Source of the DNA: CAYXOX01 sp964466745
GTDB taxonomy: Bacteria > Pseudomonadota > Alphaproteobacteria > Rhodobacterales > Rhodobacteraceae
Reading direction: 5' to 3'
Assembly (NCBI GenBank): GCA_964466745.1
Contig: CAYXOX010000010.1
Location: 1 to 45,381, forward strand
Length of the DNA stretch: 45,381 nucleotides
In this document: positions 36,217 through 44,192 of the stretch, one piece after another
Numbering within the stretch: the stretch's first letter is position 1
Layout of the letters: each line of letters opens with the position of its first letter
The notes under the pieces: generated by a model
Told to the model about the DNA's origin: nothing
The model's database searches: none
The model's input: only the letters and a program-made list of their open reading frames with translations
Translations under genes and position numbers: made by a program

Positions 36217-37134
36217 ATGAGCACAGCACGAGGTTCAACCGAGGGGGAAGCCACGCCCCTAAGCGATGACGAGGTGGTAGCGTACGGGCGAGACGGTTTC
36301 ATCGTCGTGGAGAACGTGCTCGGTCCAGCGGACCTGACAGAGCTTCGCGCCGTCACTGACGAGCTTGTGGAGGCCTCGCGCACCGTCGAGACGCATGACG
36401 ATATCTACGACCTCGAGCCGGGCCACAGCCGCGAGGACCCGCGTGTGCGCCGCATCAAGACGCCGCACACCCGCCACCCGGCCTACGAGCGGCTAACCCG
36501 CCACCCGCGAATCCTGTCGGTTCTGCGGCAACTGGTGAACCCGGCGATCCGTTTCGACACATCGAAGCTCAACATGAAATCGCCAGGACACGGAGCCGCC
36601 GTCGAGTGGCACCAGGACTGGGCGTTCTACCCGCATACGAACAGCGATCTCTGCGCCGTCGGCATCATGATCGACGACTGCGCACCTGAGAACGGCCCGC
36701 TCCTTTGCGTTCCGGGCAGCCACAAGGGGCCGGTCCTCGATCACCACGCCGATGACGGCCACTTCTGCGGCGCGATAGATCCTGAAAAGGCGCCGGTCGA
36801 TCTGACGACGGCAGTCGCCTGTACCGGGCCGGCAGGCTCGATCAGCGTTCACCATGCCATGACCCTGCACGGCTCGGCGGTGAACACCTCGGACAAGCCG
36901 CGCCGGCTGCTGCTGTTCCAGTACCGGGCAGCGGATGCCTGGCCGCTCGTTGCGCAGCCGGAGGACTGGGGCGCCTATGCCGGCCTGCTGCTCTGCGGTG
37001 AGGACGACCCGAAGGTTCCGCGCCTGGAGGCCGTCCCGGTCCGGCTCCCCTACCCGAAACCGAAGCGGGAAGGCTCGATCTACGAGATCCAGCGCGGCGC
37101 TCGGTCCTTCTTCAACAAGGAAGGCGCCGCGTAG
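36217..37134 (+). CDS. Phytanoyl-CoA dioxygenase (PhyH) family protein
   Basis: 305-residue Fe(II)/2-oxoglutarate-dependent oxygenase. The iron-binding facial triad is visible: His and Asp in VEWHQDWAFYPHT (near residues 131-133) and the distal His in MTLHGSAVNTS (near 219), followed by the 2-oxoglutarate-binding Arg in DKPRRLLLFQY. The N-terminus (LSDDEVVAYGRDGFIVVENV) is standard for the family. Start: ATG 36217 (MSTARGST), with GGGAAAGA upstream; ATG 36190 would add nine residues. The gene stands alone, so the substrate, which in this family may be an acyl-CoA, an amino acid, an ectoine-like solute or a phosphonate, cannot be assigned. Confidence 0.88.
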   Translation: MSTARGSTEGEATPLSDDEVVAYGRDGFIVVENVLGPADLTELRAVTDELVEASRTVETHDDIYDLEPGHSREDPRVRRIKTPHTRHPAYERLTRHPRILSVLRQLVNPAIRFDTSKLNMKSPGHGAAVEWHQDWAFYPHTNSDLCAVGIMIDDCAPENGPLLCVPGSHKGPVLDHHADDGHFCGAIDPEKAPVDLTTAVACTGPAGSISVHHAMTLHGSAVNTSDKPRRLLLFQYRAADAWPLVAQPEDWGAYAGLLLCGEDDPKVPRLEAVPVRLPYPKPKREGSIYEIQRGARSFFNKEGAA

Positions 37135-37764
37135 GCCGCGGCCGCGGCTCCGCGAGGCGGGACGCAGTTGGCGCCGGCGGCGGAAGTGCCTGAGCGGGAC
37201 GGGCAACGCCGTGGCGTGAGGCCACGAGAAGAACTTCTTAAAATCTTATGGTTATCCCCGGAAATCGCCGAAGGCTCCGAGTGCTGACGTCCGGCAGGTC
37301 GGCCGTTATGCCCATTCTCACGGCCTGCGAGCGCGGCCCGGCTCGAACGGCCCGGGGGGCGAGTTCTTCTTGCTCCCTTGGCCGTGCCGGATGCCCGGAT
37401 CCCTCCACCACCAGGCCCGGCACCGGTGGGTCCTGTCCTGCGTGAGCGCCGATCGGACGCGCTCTACGCGGCCCGCGGCGCGCGAGGGCCGGTTGAAGCG
37501 CTCAAGGAAGGCGGGTAGCGTTCCGCCCAAAGCGTTCCTGGAAGGTCGGCATATTGCCTTAACGATATTGACTGGTTCTATTCTTCCAGAAGGCCGGCCA
37601 CTGGGCACACCTCGGACGAAATCGCCAGGGCCGGCGAAGCTGGCCGCAAGGGGCAGGCTCTTCCGGACTGCAGCGCTCCAGGTCCGGCACCAACGCGATG
37701 CGGGCAACGCCCCCGAAGTCGGAAACGACTTTATCACAGGCTCTTTCGGGAAGGGCGCATCCGC
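37135..37764. other. Space before the glycosyltransferase-like gene
   Basis: 630 bases without a supportable gene. Two AT-richer patches stand out. One at about 37229-37262 includes the small inverted repeat AAGAACTTCTT. The other at 37551-37590 (around TTGCCTTAACGATATTGACT) may carry the promoter of the next gene, though spacing to a -10 is not ideal. Most of the rest is high-GC sequence without pattern. Confidence 0.45.
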
Positions 37765-38511
37765 ATGAAAGCCCCTTCCATCGTGACCTTTTCCAACGAG
37801 AAATACATTCCCGTCGCGCGCAACTGGCTGGCCGCCATCAAAGCGGCAGGCGTGGCCGCCCCGGTGCGGATCATTGCGCTGGACGATGCCACACGGAACG
37901 CGTTTCCATCCGACCAGGTGCTGTATCGCCCGTGCGACGCCTCCGAATTTGCCGACATAATGGCATTCCGAATTACGGTTCTGCGTGAACTGCTGGCCGA
38001 ATCTTCAGGTCTGATTCACTCGGATGCCGACGCCGTTTGGTTGCGCGACCCCCTGCCGATGATCAATGGCTGCGCAGGGGACATGGTGTTTTCGCAAGGT
38101 ACGATCTGGCCGCCCGACGTCCATTCCCAGACGGGGATCGTACTGTGCTGCGGGTTGTTTTTCCTACGAAACACCGAGGCGGTGAGGTGGTTCATGGCTC
38201 GGGTCGAAGCCCGTGTCGCGTGCGACAGATCCGATCAGGCCAGCGTGAACCGCCTGCTGCTCGAAGACGGTATAGAATGGAGCGTGGACGCCCCCTATGC
38301 CATTCCGTTCGGCGACACATTCTTCACTGCGTCTCGACAGGTCATTCGATCACGGAGCGATCAGCCCCTCGCCGTTTCGGTGCTGCCACATCACCTTTTT
38401 CCAAGGCTGATGCCTGCCGCCGATCCCGAGGTCTTCGTCGCCCACCCACTATCGCCGAAGACCTGCGAGGGGAGCGTCTCCGTGCTTTCGCAATACGGGC
38501 TTTGGAAATGA
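37765..38511 (+). CDS. Putative nucleotide-diphospho-sugar transferase
   Basis: 248-residue protein resembling the Nucleotid_trans (GT77-like) fold. The N-terminus APSIVTFSNEKYIPVARNWL leads a Rossmann-like half with VRIIALDDATRNAF. The DxD metal and sugar-nucleotide motif is HSDADAVWLRDPLP (near residues 90-103). Further conserved-looking blocks are FSQGTIWP, GLFFLRNTEAVRWFMARVE and CDRSDQASVNRLLL. No signal peptide or membrane anchor is seen. Base composition is somewhat less GC-rich than in neighbouring genes, consistent with transfer, as is common for glycosylation genes. It stands alone; donor and acceptor are unknown. Confidence 0.75.
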   Translation: MKAPSIVTFSNEKYIPVARNWLAAIKAAGVAAPVRIIALDDATRNAFPSDQVLYRPCDASEFADIMAFRITVLRELLAESSGLIHSDADAVWLRDPLPMINGCAGDMVFSQGTIWPPDVHSQTGIVLCCGLFFLRNTEAVRWFMARVEARVACDRSDQASVNRLLLEDGIEWSVDAPYAIPFGDTFFTASRQVIRSRSDQPLAVSVLPHHLFPRLMPAADPEVFVAHPLSPKTCEGSVSVLSQYGLWK

Positions 38512-38870
38512 GTGAAGAGCGCTCGCTTCCGCGCCCATCACCCAGCGGGCGCCGAAGCGATGTTGGCGCAATCTCCAGCAGAAACCTTTCTCGCCCGCTG
38601 CGCGTCTGCCGGCGGGGGCCGCGCTCCCGGAAGGGTGCCCTGCGAGCCGCAAGCCGGACCATCGAGGCCAAGCTCCGGGGATCGGAAAAGCCGGATCGCT
38701 TCCACGAGGCTCGCGGCGGAAGGAACAGAGGGGTTTGTCTTCTCAGAACCGAAGGGCCTGCTTGCGAAGCTGGCACGTCCGGCGAATGATTGCTGGTGCC
38801 GTCTTGCCTGCTCGGGCAGGAAGGTGGGGCTGCAACCCCGACGAGACCATGCAACGCGGAGCAAGGTGCC
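38512..38870. other. Space before the NMT1-type ABC operon
   Basis: 359 bases with no supportable gene. A small hairpin (GGGG CTGCAA CCCC, about 38826-38839) lies shortly before the binding-protein start. I looked for the conserved parts of a TPP riboswitch, given the NMT1-like protein downstream, and did not find them. Confidence 0.45.
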
Positions 38871-39905
38871 ATGAAGAGAGTAGTCCAATGCGTGCTTGCA
38901 CTCGTCCTGGCGGCGGGCGGCGCCATGGCGCAGGACCTGCTGCCGGTGCGGATCGGCGCCGCCGCTGCTGTGGATCACGCTCCGGTCTTCGCGGGCGTGG
39001 AGCGCGGCATCTTCGCCAAGCACGGCCTCGACGCCGAAGTCGTCATGTACCAGTCCGGGGTCGACATGTTGAACGGCCTGATCAACGGCGCGCAGCACGT
39101 GAACGTGATGGGTTCGGTGCCTTACCTCGTGGGGCTCGCGCGCGGCTTTCCGCTGGTTCTGATCGGGCACCTGCACGGTGATCCGAACCGCGACGCCTAT
39201 TCCGACAACCAGTCGATCATCGCTACTTCGGCATCGGGCATCCGTGCGGGCTCCGCCGATGCGCTTGCCGGCAAGCGAATCGGCCTGCCCCGCGGCACAG
39301 GGGCCGAGGCATTCCTTCTGGGCATTCTGGGCGCTGCCGGGCTCGGGGCCGACGATGTCGAACTGATCAATGTGCCGCCTGCCGACCTTGTGACCGCGCT
39401 CAACAGGGAAGACGTGGACGCGGTCGCCATCTGGCAGCCTTGGGGCGCCACCGCGCTGACGCAGGTCGAGGGCGCAACGCTGGTGCAGGCGGGCGGATGC
39501 CCCGAGTGCTACGATCCAGGCACGATCCTGACGACACGATCGGTCGTGGCCGAGCAGGCGGAGACGCTGACGCGTTTCATGGCCGCTTTCGCGGAGTCCC
39601 AGTCCTGGGTGCGGGCCAATACCCGCGCCGCGGCGCAGATAAACATGCGCTGGATACAGGGTGTGGAACTCGACACGATGGTGCTGGCGCTCGGCAGCGT
39701 ATCGCTTGACCCCAGGATCTCGACCCTCACCGCCGAAATGTACCAGGCCAAGACGCTGCCCTTCCTTGTAGGGCTTGGGCGGATCGAAGCGGTTTTCGAT
39801 CCCGCTGGCGCCATCGACACCCGCTTTCTCGAGATGGCGCAGGAGAGCAATCCGGAGGCGTTCCTGGACCTCGAACCGATCCCGGCGGATCGCCGAGCCT
39901 ACTGA
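38871..39905 (+). CDS. ABC transporter substrate-binding protein, NMT1/SsuA-like
   Basis: 344-residue periplasmic binding protein. A signal peptide MKRVVQCVLALVLAAGGAMA precedes QDLLPVRIGAAAAVDHAPVF. The NMT1/THI5-like pattern is clear: GVERGIFAKHGLDAEVVMYQ, LINGAQHVNVMGSVPYLVGL, DALAGKRIGLPRGTGAEAFL, and the domain-crossing stretch REDVDAVAIWQPWGATALTQ. The family binds sulfonates, taurine, nitrate, thiamine pyrimidines, riboflavin or aromatic acids, so the ligand is open. Two Cys in GGCPECYDPGT are unusual. It is the first gene of a five-gene operon and 10 bases separate it from the ATPase gene. Confidence 0.87.
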   Translation: MKRVVQCVLALVLAAGGAMAQDLLPVRIGAAAAVDHAPVFAGVERGIFAKHGLDAEVVMYQSGVDMLNGLINGAQHVNVMGSVPYLVGLARGFPLVLIGHLHGDPNRDAYSDNQSIIATSASGIRAGSADALAGKRIGLPRGTGAEAFLLGILGAAGLGADDVELINVPPADLVTALNREDVDAVAIWQPWGATALTQVEGATLVQAGGCPECYDPGTILTTRSVVAEQAETLTRFMAAFAESQSWVRANTRAAAQINMRWIQGVELDTMVLALGSVSLDPRISTLTAEMYQAKTLPFLVGLGRIEAVFDPAGAIDTRFLEMAQESNPEAFLDLEPIPADRRAY

Positions 39906-39915
39906 GCACGGTGAA

Positions 39916-40704
39916 ATGACCGTGCCGAGCGAACCGAAGCTGCGCATCGAATCCGTGACACTTGCGCATGTTTCGGCAGAGGGGCGGCAGGAGAACGTCG
40001 CCATCGAGAACCTCAGCCTGGATATCGCGGATGGGGAGTTCCTCTGCGTGGTCGGCCCCTCGGGGTGCGGCAAGACCACGCTGATCTCCGCCATCGCCGG
40101 CTTCATCCGGCCACGAAGCGGATCGATCCGCATGAATGGAAAGGTCATCGAAAAGCCCGGCGCGGACCGCGGCGTCGTGTTCCAGGAATACGCCCTGCTT
40201 CCGTGGAAAACCGTCCTTGGCAACGTGGCGATCGGCCTGAAGTATCGCGGCCTGGCCCGCGAGGAGCGGGACCGGATTGCGCGTGAATACCTCGCCGTGG
40301 CGCGGCTTTCGGAGGCGGCCGACAAGTATCCGCACGAGTTGTCGGGCGGGATGCGCCAGCGGGTCGCCGTGGCCAGGACGCTGGCGAACACCCCCGAGAT
40401 CATGTTGATGGATGAACCGTTCGCTGCCGTGGACACCCATACGAGGCTGACCTTGCAGGAGGAGCTTCTGCGCGTCTGGGGCACTCACCCCATCACCGTT
40501 CTTTTCGTGACCCATTCCGTGGATGAGGCCGTCTTTCTTGCCGACCGGCTGGCCGTGCTGACAGCGGGGCCCGGCCGACTCAAGAAGATCTTGAAAATCG
40601 ACATCCCGAGGGAGGTACGCCATTGGGACACGATCACCCGTGATCCGCGGTTCATCGAGCTGCGCGACACTGTCCTGAAACTGGTCCGGGATACGGACCC
40701 TTGA
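39916..40704 (+). CDS. ABC transporter ATP-binding protein, SsuB/TauB-like
   Basis: 262-residue ATPase: Walker A VVGPSGCGKTTLISAIAGF (near residue 48), Q-loop GVVFQEYALLPWKTVLGNVA, signature LSGGMRQRVAVARTL, Walker B IMLMDEPFAAVDTHTR and switch VTHSVDEAVFLADR. These are hallmarks of the nitrate/sulfonate/taurine importer group. ATG 39916 begins MTVPSEPKLRI. The stop codon overlaps the TTG start of the small membrane protein that follows, and a 6-base-pair hairpin (GGTCCG at 40683-40688, CGGACC at 40694-40699) lies just before it. Confidence 0.92.
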   Translation: MTVPSEPKLRIESVTLAHVSAEGRQENVAIENLSLDIADGEFLCVVGPSGCGKTTLISAIAGFIRPRSGSIRMNGKVIEKPGADRGVVFQEYALLPWKTVLGNVAIGLKYRGLAREERDRIAREYLAVARLSEAADKYPHELSGGMRQRVAVARTLANTPEIMLMDEPFAAVDTHTRLTLQEELLRVWGTHPITVLFVTHSVDEAVFLADRLAVLTAGPGRLKKILKIDIPREVRHWDTITRDPRFIELRDTVLKLVRDTDP

Positions 40705-41024
40705 TCCGGCGCGTTTCGCCAGAATGGCGCACGCCGGCTTACTCTCTTGCAGTCGCCGCGCTCGTTCTGCTGCTTTCCGGCATAGCCGGGCGCATGAACG
40801 CCGCCGTCCACTTGCGCGATCTTGGCCCCACGCAAGGCGCGGATGTCGCCGTGGCGCTCGCCTTCGAGCCGGAACGCTTCCACATCGAGGCATTTCAGAA
40901 AGTGGGGCGTTTCCAGGGATGGTCCGACGGGTACGCGCTGATCATGTCGGCCGATCCGGAGGAACTCACACGCCTCGCCCGCAACTACTGGGTGAAGGAC
41001 ATCCGCCTTCAGGAGACGCGATGA
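40701..41024 (+). CDS. Small membrane-anchored protein of unknown function within the ABC operon
   Basis: 107 residues, starting at TTG 40701 which overlaps the ATPase stop (TTGA), and ending in an ATGA overlap with the first permease. Residues about 13-29 (YSLAVAALVLLLSGIAG) form one membrane helix or an uncleaved signal anchor. The rest, about 75 residues, would face the periplasm and is well folded in appearance (VALAFEPERFHIEAFQKVGR, GWSDGYALIMSADPEEL, ARNYWVKDIRLQ). The double overlap shows that it is a genuine operon member. I do not recognise the family. It may be an accessory subunit that helps the binding protein dock or gates the permease. The nearest in-frame ATG would remove the helix. 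Confidence 0.75.
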   Translation: MIRRVSPEWRTPAYSLAVAALVLLLSGIAGRMNAAVHLRDLGPTQGADVAVALAFEPERFHIEAFQKVGRFQGWSDGYALIMSADPEELTRLARNYWVKDIRLQETR

Positions 41025-41845
41025 CGACCCCGAGCGCCTTGGCCTCGCCCCGCATGCCGAGGCCGCTGCTCGGGAGCGCGCAATGGCGTGGCGTGCTGGG
41101 CATTTTCATGGTGCTCGTGCTGTGGCAGGTCTCGGCCTGGGTCGTCGCGCTGCCCGCCCATTTCTACCCCGCCCCGAACGATGTCGCTGCCGCCTTCGTT
41201 GAGCTGATCCGAAAGGGCATCCTTCCGGCGTATCTCGCCGACAGCGCCTTGCGCTACGGGGCGGGCGTTTCCTTGGGTCTCGCTCTCGGCGTGGCCGGGG
41301 GCCTTCTTCTGGGGCTGTCGCGCTTCTGGTCGCGATTGCTGCAGCCGATCATCGGATTCTTCTACGCAATCGTCGAAGTGGCCTGGATTCCGCTCCTCGT
41401 CATCTGGATCGGCTACGGCTTCAACACGGTCCTCATCGCGTTGGCCTACGTCGTCTTCTTCCCGGTACTCTACAACACGATGACCGGTGTGCAGACCGTC
41501 CCGCGCGTCCTGATCGAGGCGGCGCGCACGCACGGCGCATCGCGAACACAGGTCGTGACGTCGGTGATCCTGCCTTCGGCGCTGCCCAACATCATCACCG
41601 GGTTTCGGGTTGCAGCCGGCTTCGCTTTTCGCGGGCTCATCTTCGCCGAGATGATCGCCGCGGGTTCGGGGCTGGGCTTCCTGATCTTCGAGGGGGCAAC
41701 GACGCGCCAGACCGACAGGGTGGTGGTCGGCATGATCATGATGGGCGTTCTCTGGCTGGGGCTCGACCGGCTGTTCCTGAGGCCCATCGAGCGGGCGACC
41801 ATCGAGCGTTGGGGCCTGGTGCGAGCGCAGGGAGATGGCCGGTGA
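41021..41845 (+). CDS. ABC transporter permease, SsuC/TauC-like (first)
   Basis: 274-residue membrane protein of the BPD_transp_1 family, with about six helices. It has LPAHFYPAPNDVAAAFVELI after the first helix and the EAA loop IEAARTHGASRTQVVTSVIL followed by PSALPNIITGFRVAAGFAFR, which contacts the ATPase. GSGLGFLIFEGATTRQTD and the C-terminal FLRPIERATIERWG are normal for the group. It begins in an ATGA overlap with the small membrane protein and ends in a GTGA overlap with the second permease. The two permeases share the plan but differ in sequence, so the pore is probably a heterodimer. Confidence 0.92.
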   Translation: MTTPSALASPRMPRPLLGSAQWRGVLGIFMVLVLWQVSAWVVALPAHFYPAPNDVAAAFVELIRKGILPAYLADSALRYGAGVSLGLALGVAGGLLLGLSRFWSRLLQPIIGFFYAIVEVAWIPLLVIWIGYGFNTVLIALAYVVFFPVLYNTMTGVQTVPRVLIEAARTHGASRTQVVTSVILPSALPNIITGFRVAAGFAFRGLIFAEMIAAGSGLGFLIFEGATTRQTDRVVVGMIMMGVLWLGLDRLFLRPIERATIERWGLVRAQGDGR

Positions 41846-42636
41846 GCAACGCCTCGCTCCGCCCCGGCGGGCCCCGGCTCGACCCGATGCGCCTGACCGG
41901 CGCTGTGCCCTTCGTTGCGGTTCTCGTCCTCTGGGCGCTCGTCACGGCACTCAGCGACATTCCCGCCTACAAGCTGCCTTCCCCGCTCGCCGTCTGGCAG
42001 GCGTTCTGGTCGATGACCACCGAAGGCCGGCTCGGCGCCGAGATCTGGGCGAGCCTCGGGCGGCTTGCGGGCGGATATCTTCTTGGGAACCTCATCGCCA
42101 TTCCGCTTGGTCTGGCCATCGCGCTCAATCGCGCGGTTGCCGAGACTGTCACGCCAGTCCTCAGCTTCTTCCAGGCGATCGCGGGCATCGCTTGGGTGCC
42201 GTTGGCGATCATCTGGTTCGGAATCGGGCAGGGCTCGGTCCTGTTCGTGATCGCGAACACCGTCTTTTTCGCCTCGATCTATTCGACCGTCGTCGGCGTT
42301 CGATCGATTCCCACGGCATTCTACCGCGCAGCGGCGTGCCACGGGGCGAACCGCTGGCACATGATCACCTCGGTTGTCGTGCCTGGCGCACTGGTCCAGG
42401 TCCTCGTCGGGCTGCGCACCTCGATGGCCTATGGCTGGCGGGCGCTCGTAGCCGCCGAGATGATCGCCGGAACGAACGGCATCGGCTACATGACCCTGGA
42501 GGCAGTCCGGTGGTTCCAGACGGAAATCGTCCTCCTGGGAATGATCCTGATCGGCGCACTCTGGCTGGCGCTGGATCTCGTGGTTTTCCGCCCGATCGAG
42601 CGGGCGACGGTGCGCCGCTGGGGGATTCTCGCATGA
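41842..42636 (+). CDS. ABC transporter permease, SsuC/TauC-like (second)
   Basis: 264-residue BPD_transp_1 permease starting at GTG 41842, overlapping the first permease stop. It has about six helices, DIPAYKLPSPLAVWQAFWSM, an EAA-type loop YRAAACHGANRWHMITSVVV followed by PGALVQVLVGLRTSMAYGWR, and the C-terminal VFRPIERATVRRWG. The first EAA residues are altered (RAAACHG instead of EAARTHG), so the two permeases may contact the ATPase dimer unequally. Its stop overlaps a 13-codon frame (ATGA). Confidence 0.91.
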   Translation: MSNASLRPGGPRLDPMRLTGAVPFVAVLVLWALVTALSDIPAYKLPSPLAVWQAFWSMTTEGRLGAEIWASLGRLAGGYLLGNLIAIPLGLAIALNRAVAETVTPVLSFFQAIAGIAWVPLAIIWFGIGQGSVLFVIANTVFFASIYSTVVGVRSIPTAFYRAAACHGANRWHMITSVVVPGALVQVLVGLRTSMAYGWRALVAAEMIAGTNGIGYMTLEAVRWFQTEIVLLGMILIGALWLALDLVVFRPIERATVRRWGILA

Positions 42637-42674
42637 GCGGGCCCGAGTACGACGGACGGCTGTTCGATCCTTAG
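42633..42674 (+). pseudogene. 13-codon overlapping frame, possible gene remnant
   Basis: ATG 42633 overlaps the permease stop in the same ATGA pattern as the other genes of the operon and encodes MSGPEYDGRLFDP before a TAG at 42672. It may be the start of a downstream enzyme gene cut short by a nonsense mutation or deletion, a tiny real peptide, or chance. The following 400 bases show no continuation in any frame that I can support. Confidence 0.3.
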
Positions 42675-43081
42675 GCCGGCAGAAGGCGGCGGCTCCACTC
42701 CCATGGCCAACGGGCAGCAAGCCGCCGCCGGTCCTTTCGCCGTCTGCATCCGGTTGCAACGCCGGTCGGCAGAAAGGCATCGCCTGCGTCCGTCACCGCC
42801 ACACCTCAATATCCGCGATGCCGGCGCAACATCCCGCGCGCCACGCGCCATCGTGCCCCCCAACCGGACCACAGATCCCCTCCCCGACGATCCTGGCCCT
42901 GGCTGACGCCACCGAACCGCCCTGCGCCGCGGCCCCGTGAGACCCGTACGAAAGCCAGATCGGGCCAGGCGGCGGTGCCGCCGCGGAGACCCGAAGGCAA
43001 AACGGGCCTTTGCGCTTTGCACATCGTTGACAGGTCTGTTTCATTTACACGCAGAAGTCGTCAGTTCTGAAAGCGAGCGCC
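42675..43081. other. Space before the RpiR-family gene
   Basis: 407 bases. The only clear signal is a perfect -35 hexamer TTGACA at 43027-43032, about 50 bases before the regulator ATG, in an AT-richer stretch (GGTCTGTTTCATTTACACG); no good -10 follows at 16-18 bases. A weak AAGCGAG precedes the ATG. No gene is supported in the rest. Confidence 0.45.
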
Positions 43082-43933
43082 ATGTCCGAAGCCCGATTGT
43101 CCCAGCGTATCCTCGAAGTCTTCGACGACCTGACACGCGCCGAACGGAAACTCGCCGACCATTTCCTGGAGAACCCTGACAGCCTGGCGCTGCACACCGC
43201 CGAGGAGATCTCGCAACAGGCGCAGGTGTCCAAGGCGACCACCGCACGCTTCTTCAAGCGCATGGGCTTTCCCAGCTTCAAGACAGCGCAACGCATGGCA
43301 CGCAGGGCCGATACCCATGCCGAGATGGGCAAGCGCGTGTTCTCGGAACCGATCCAGCGGCGAACGGGCCGCGGCGATCTGGCCGACCACCTGGCATCGG
43401 ACGTCCAGAACCTGATCCGCACGATCGAGGCGATCCGCAGCGATGAGCTGCGCATCGCGGCACAGAAGCTCGCCCGCGCCGAAAAGCTCTGGGTGATCGG
43501 GTTCGGAGACAATTATCCGCTCGCGCACTTCGCGCGAGCCCAGCTGATCAAGGTCAAGCCGGATATCCGCATGATCCCGCTGGGCGGGTTTTCGGTGCCC
43601 GAGGAGTTTGCCTCGATCACCTCGTCGGATACGGTTCTGACCCTCGCGATCGGTCGGCGGACGCCGATGTTGCGCTCGATCATGCAATCGGCGCGGCTCG
43701 CCGGGGCGCATCTGGTCTCTGTCACCGACCAGGCGAGCGCAGGCGGCCCCGACCTCGCGGATGTCTCGCTGCGCTGTCGAACCAACGGGTTGTCGTATTT
43801 CGAGTCGCTCGCCGCTCCGGTTTCGGTCATCACCTACCTGTGCACCGCGGTAGCCGACAGGATCGGCCAATCGGCCGTCGAGCGGCTGCGCTACATCGAC
43901 AACATCCACAGCGACTGGGGCGATACGGGCTAG
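43082..43933 (+). CDS. MurR/RpiR family transcriptional regulator
   Basis: 283-residue regulator. The N-terminal HTH_6 domain (about residues 1-77) reads LTRAERKLADHFLENPDSLA, then AEEISQQAQVSKATTARFFK and RMGFPSFKTAQRMAR. The C-terminal SIS domain (about 120-255) has the phosphosugar-type fold with KLWVIGFGDNYPLAHFARAQ, SDTVLTLAIGRRTPMLRSIM and GAHLVSVTDQ. Family members sense phosphosugars or amino-sugar metabolites. It lies between the NMT1-type importer operon and a family-5 binding protein on the same strand, and either could be its target; the inverted repeat downstream is a candidate site. Confidence 0.9.
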   Translation: MSEARLSQRILEVFDDLTRAERKLADHFLENPDSLALHTAEEISQQAQVSKATTARFFKRMGFPSFKTAQRMARRADTHAEMGKRVFSEPIQRRTGRGDLADHLASDVQNLIRTIEAIRSDELRIAAQKLARAEKLWVIGFGDNYPLAHFARAQLIKVKPDIRMIPLGGFSVPEEFASITSSDTVLTLAIGRRTPMLRSIMQSARLAGAHLVSVTDQASAGGPDLADVSLRCRTNGLSYFESLAAPVSVITYLCTAVADRIGQSAVERLRYIDNIHSDWGDTG

Positions 43934-43986
43934 GGCGAAGCGCTCAGCCGCGCGCGCTGCGCGCCTCGATCCGCCACCAAAAACGT

Positions 43987-44025
43987 CAATCCTGAAAATA
44001 GACATTGCAGGATTGTTTTCTTTTT
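43987..44025 (+). promoter_or_regulatory. Inverted repeat with T-rich tail: terminator or RpiR operator
   Basis: CAATCCTG (43987-43994) and CAGGATTG (44008-44015) form a perfect 8-base-pair repeat with a 13-base AT-rich centre, followed at once by TTTTCTTTTT (44016-44025). As RNA this is a respectable intrinsic terminator for the regulator gene. However, TTGACG (44024-44029), a good -35 box, begins in the T-run, so the repeat is also well placed to be an operator for the binding-protein gene at 44193. Confidence 0.5.
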
Positions 44026-44192
44026 GACGGGCGCGTTTCGACTGCCCTACGCTTCGGGGCAAGGCCTTACCCACCTTCAACTGCAGCAAGTTGCGCGATG
44101 GCGCCGCTGGGTCGCGATCCAGCGCATCACCCCGTTGTTTCGGCGCTACCGCGCTTGCCCGACCACCGACATCCAGAAAGGTAGTTTCGCCC

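Noticed and set aside
38512..38870. A TPP riboswitch upstream of the NMT1-like binding protein
   Set aside because: The conserved CUGAGA and the matching thi-box elements are absent; only a short GGGG/CCCC hairpin is present.
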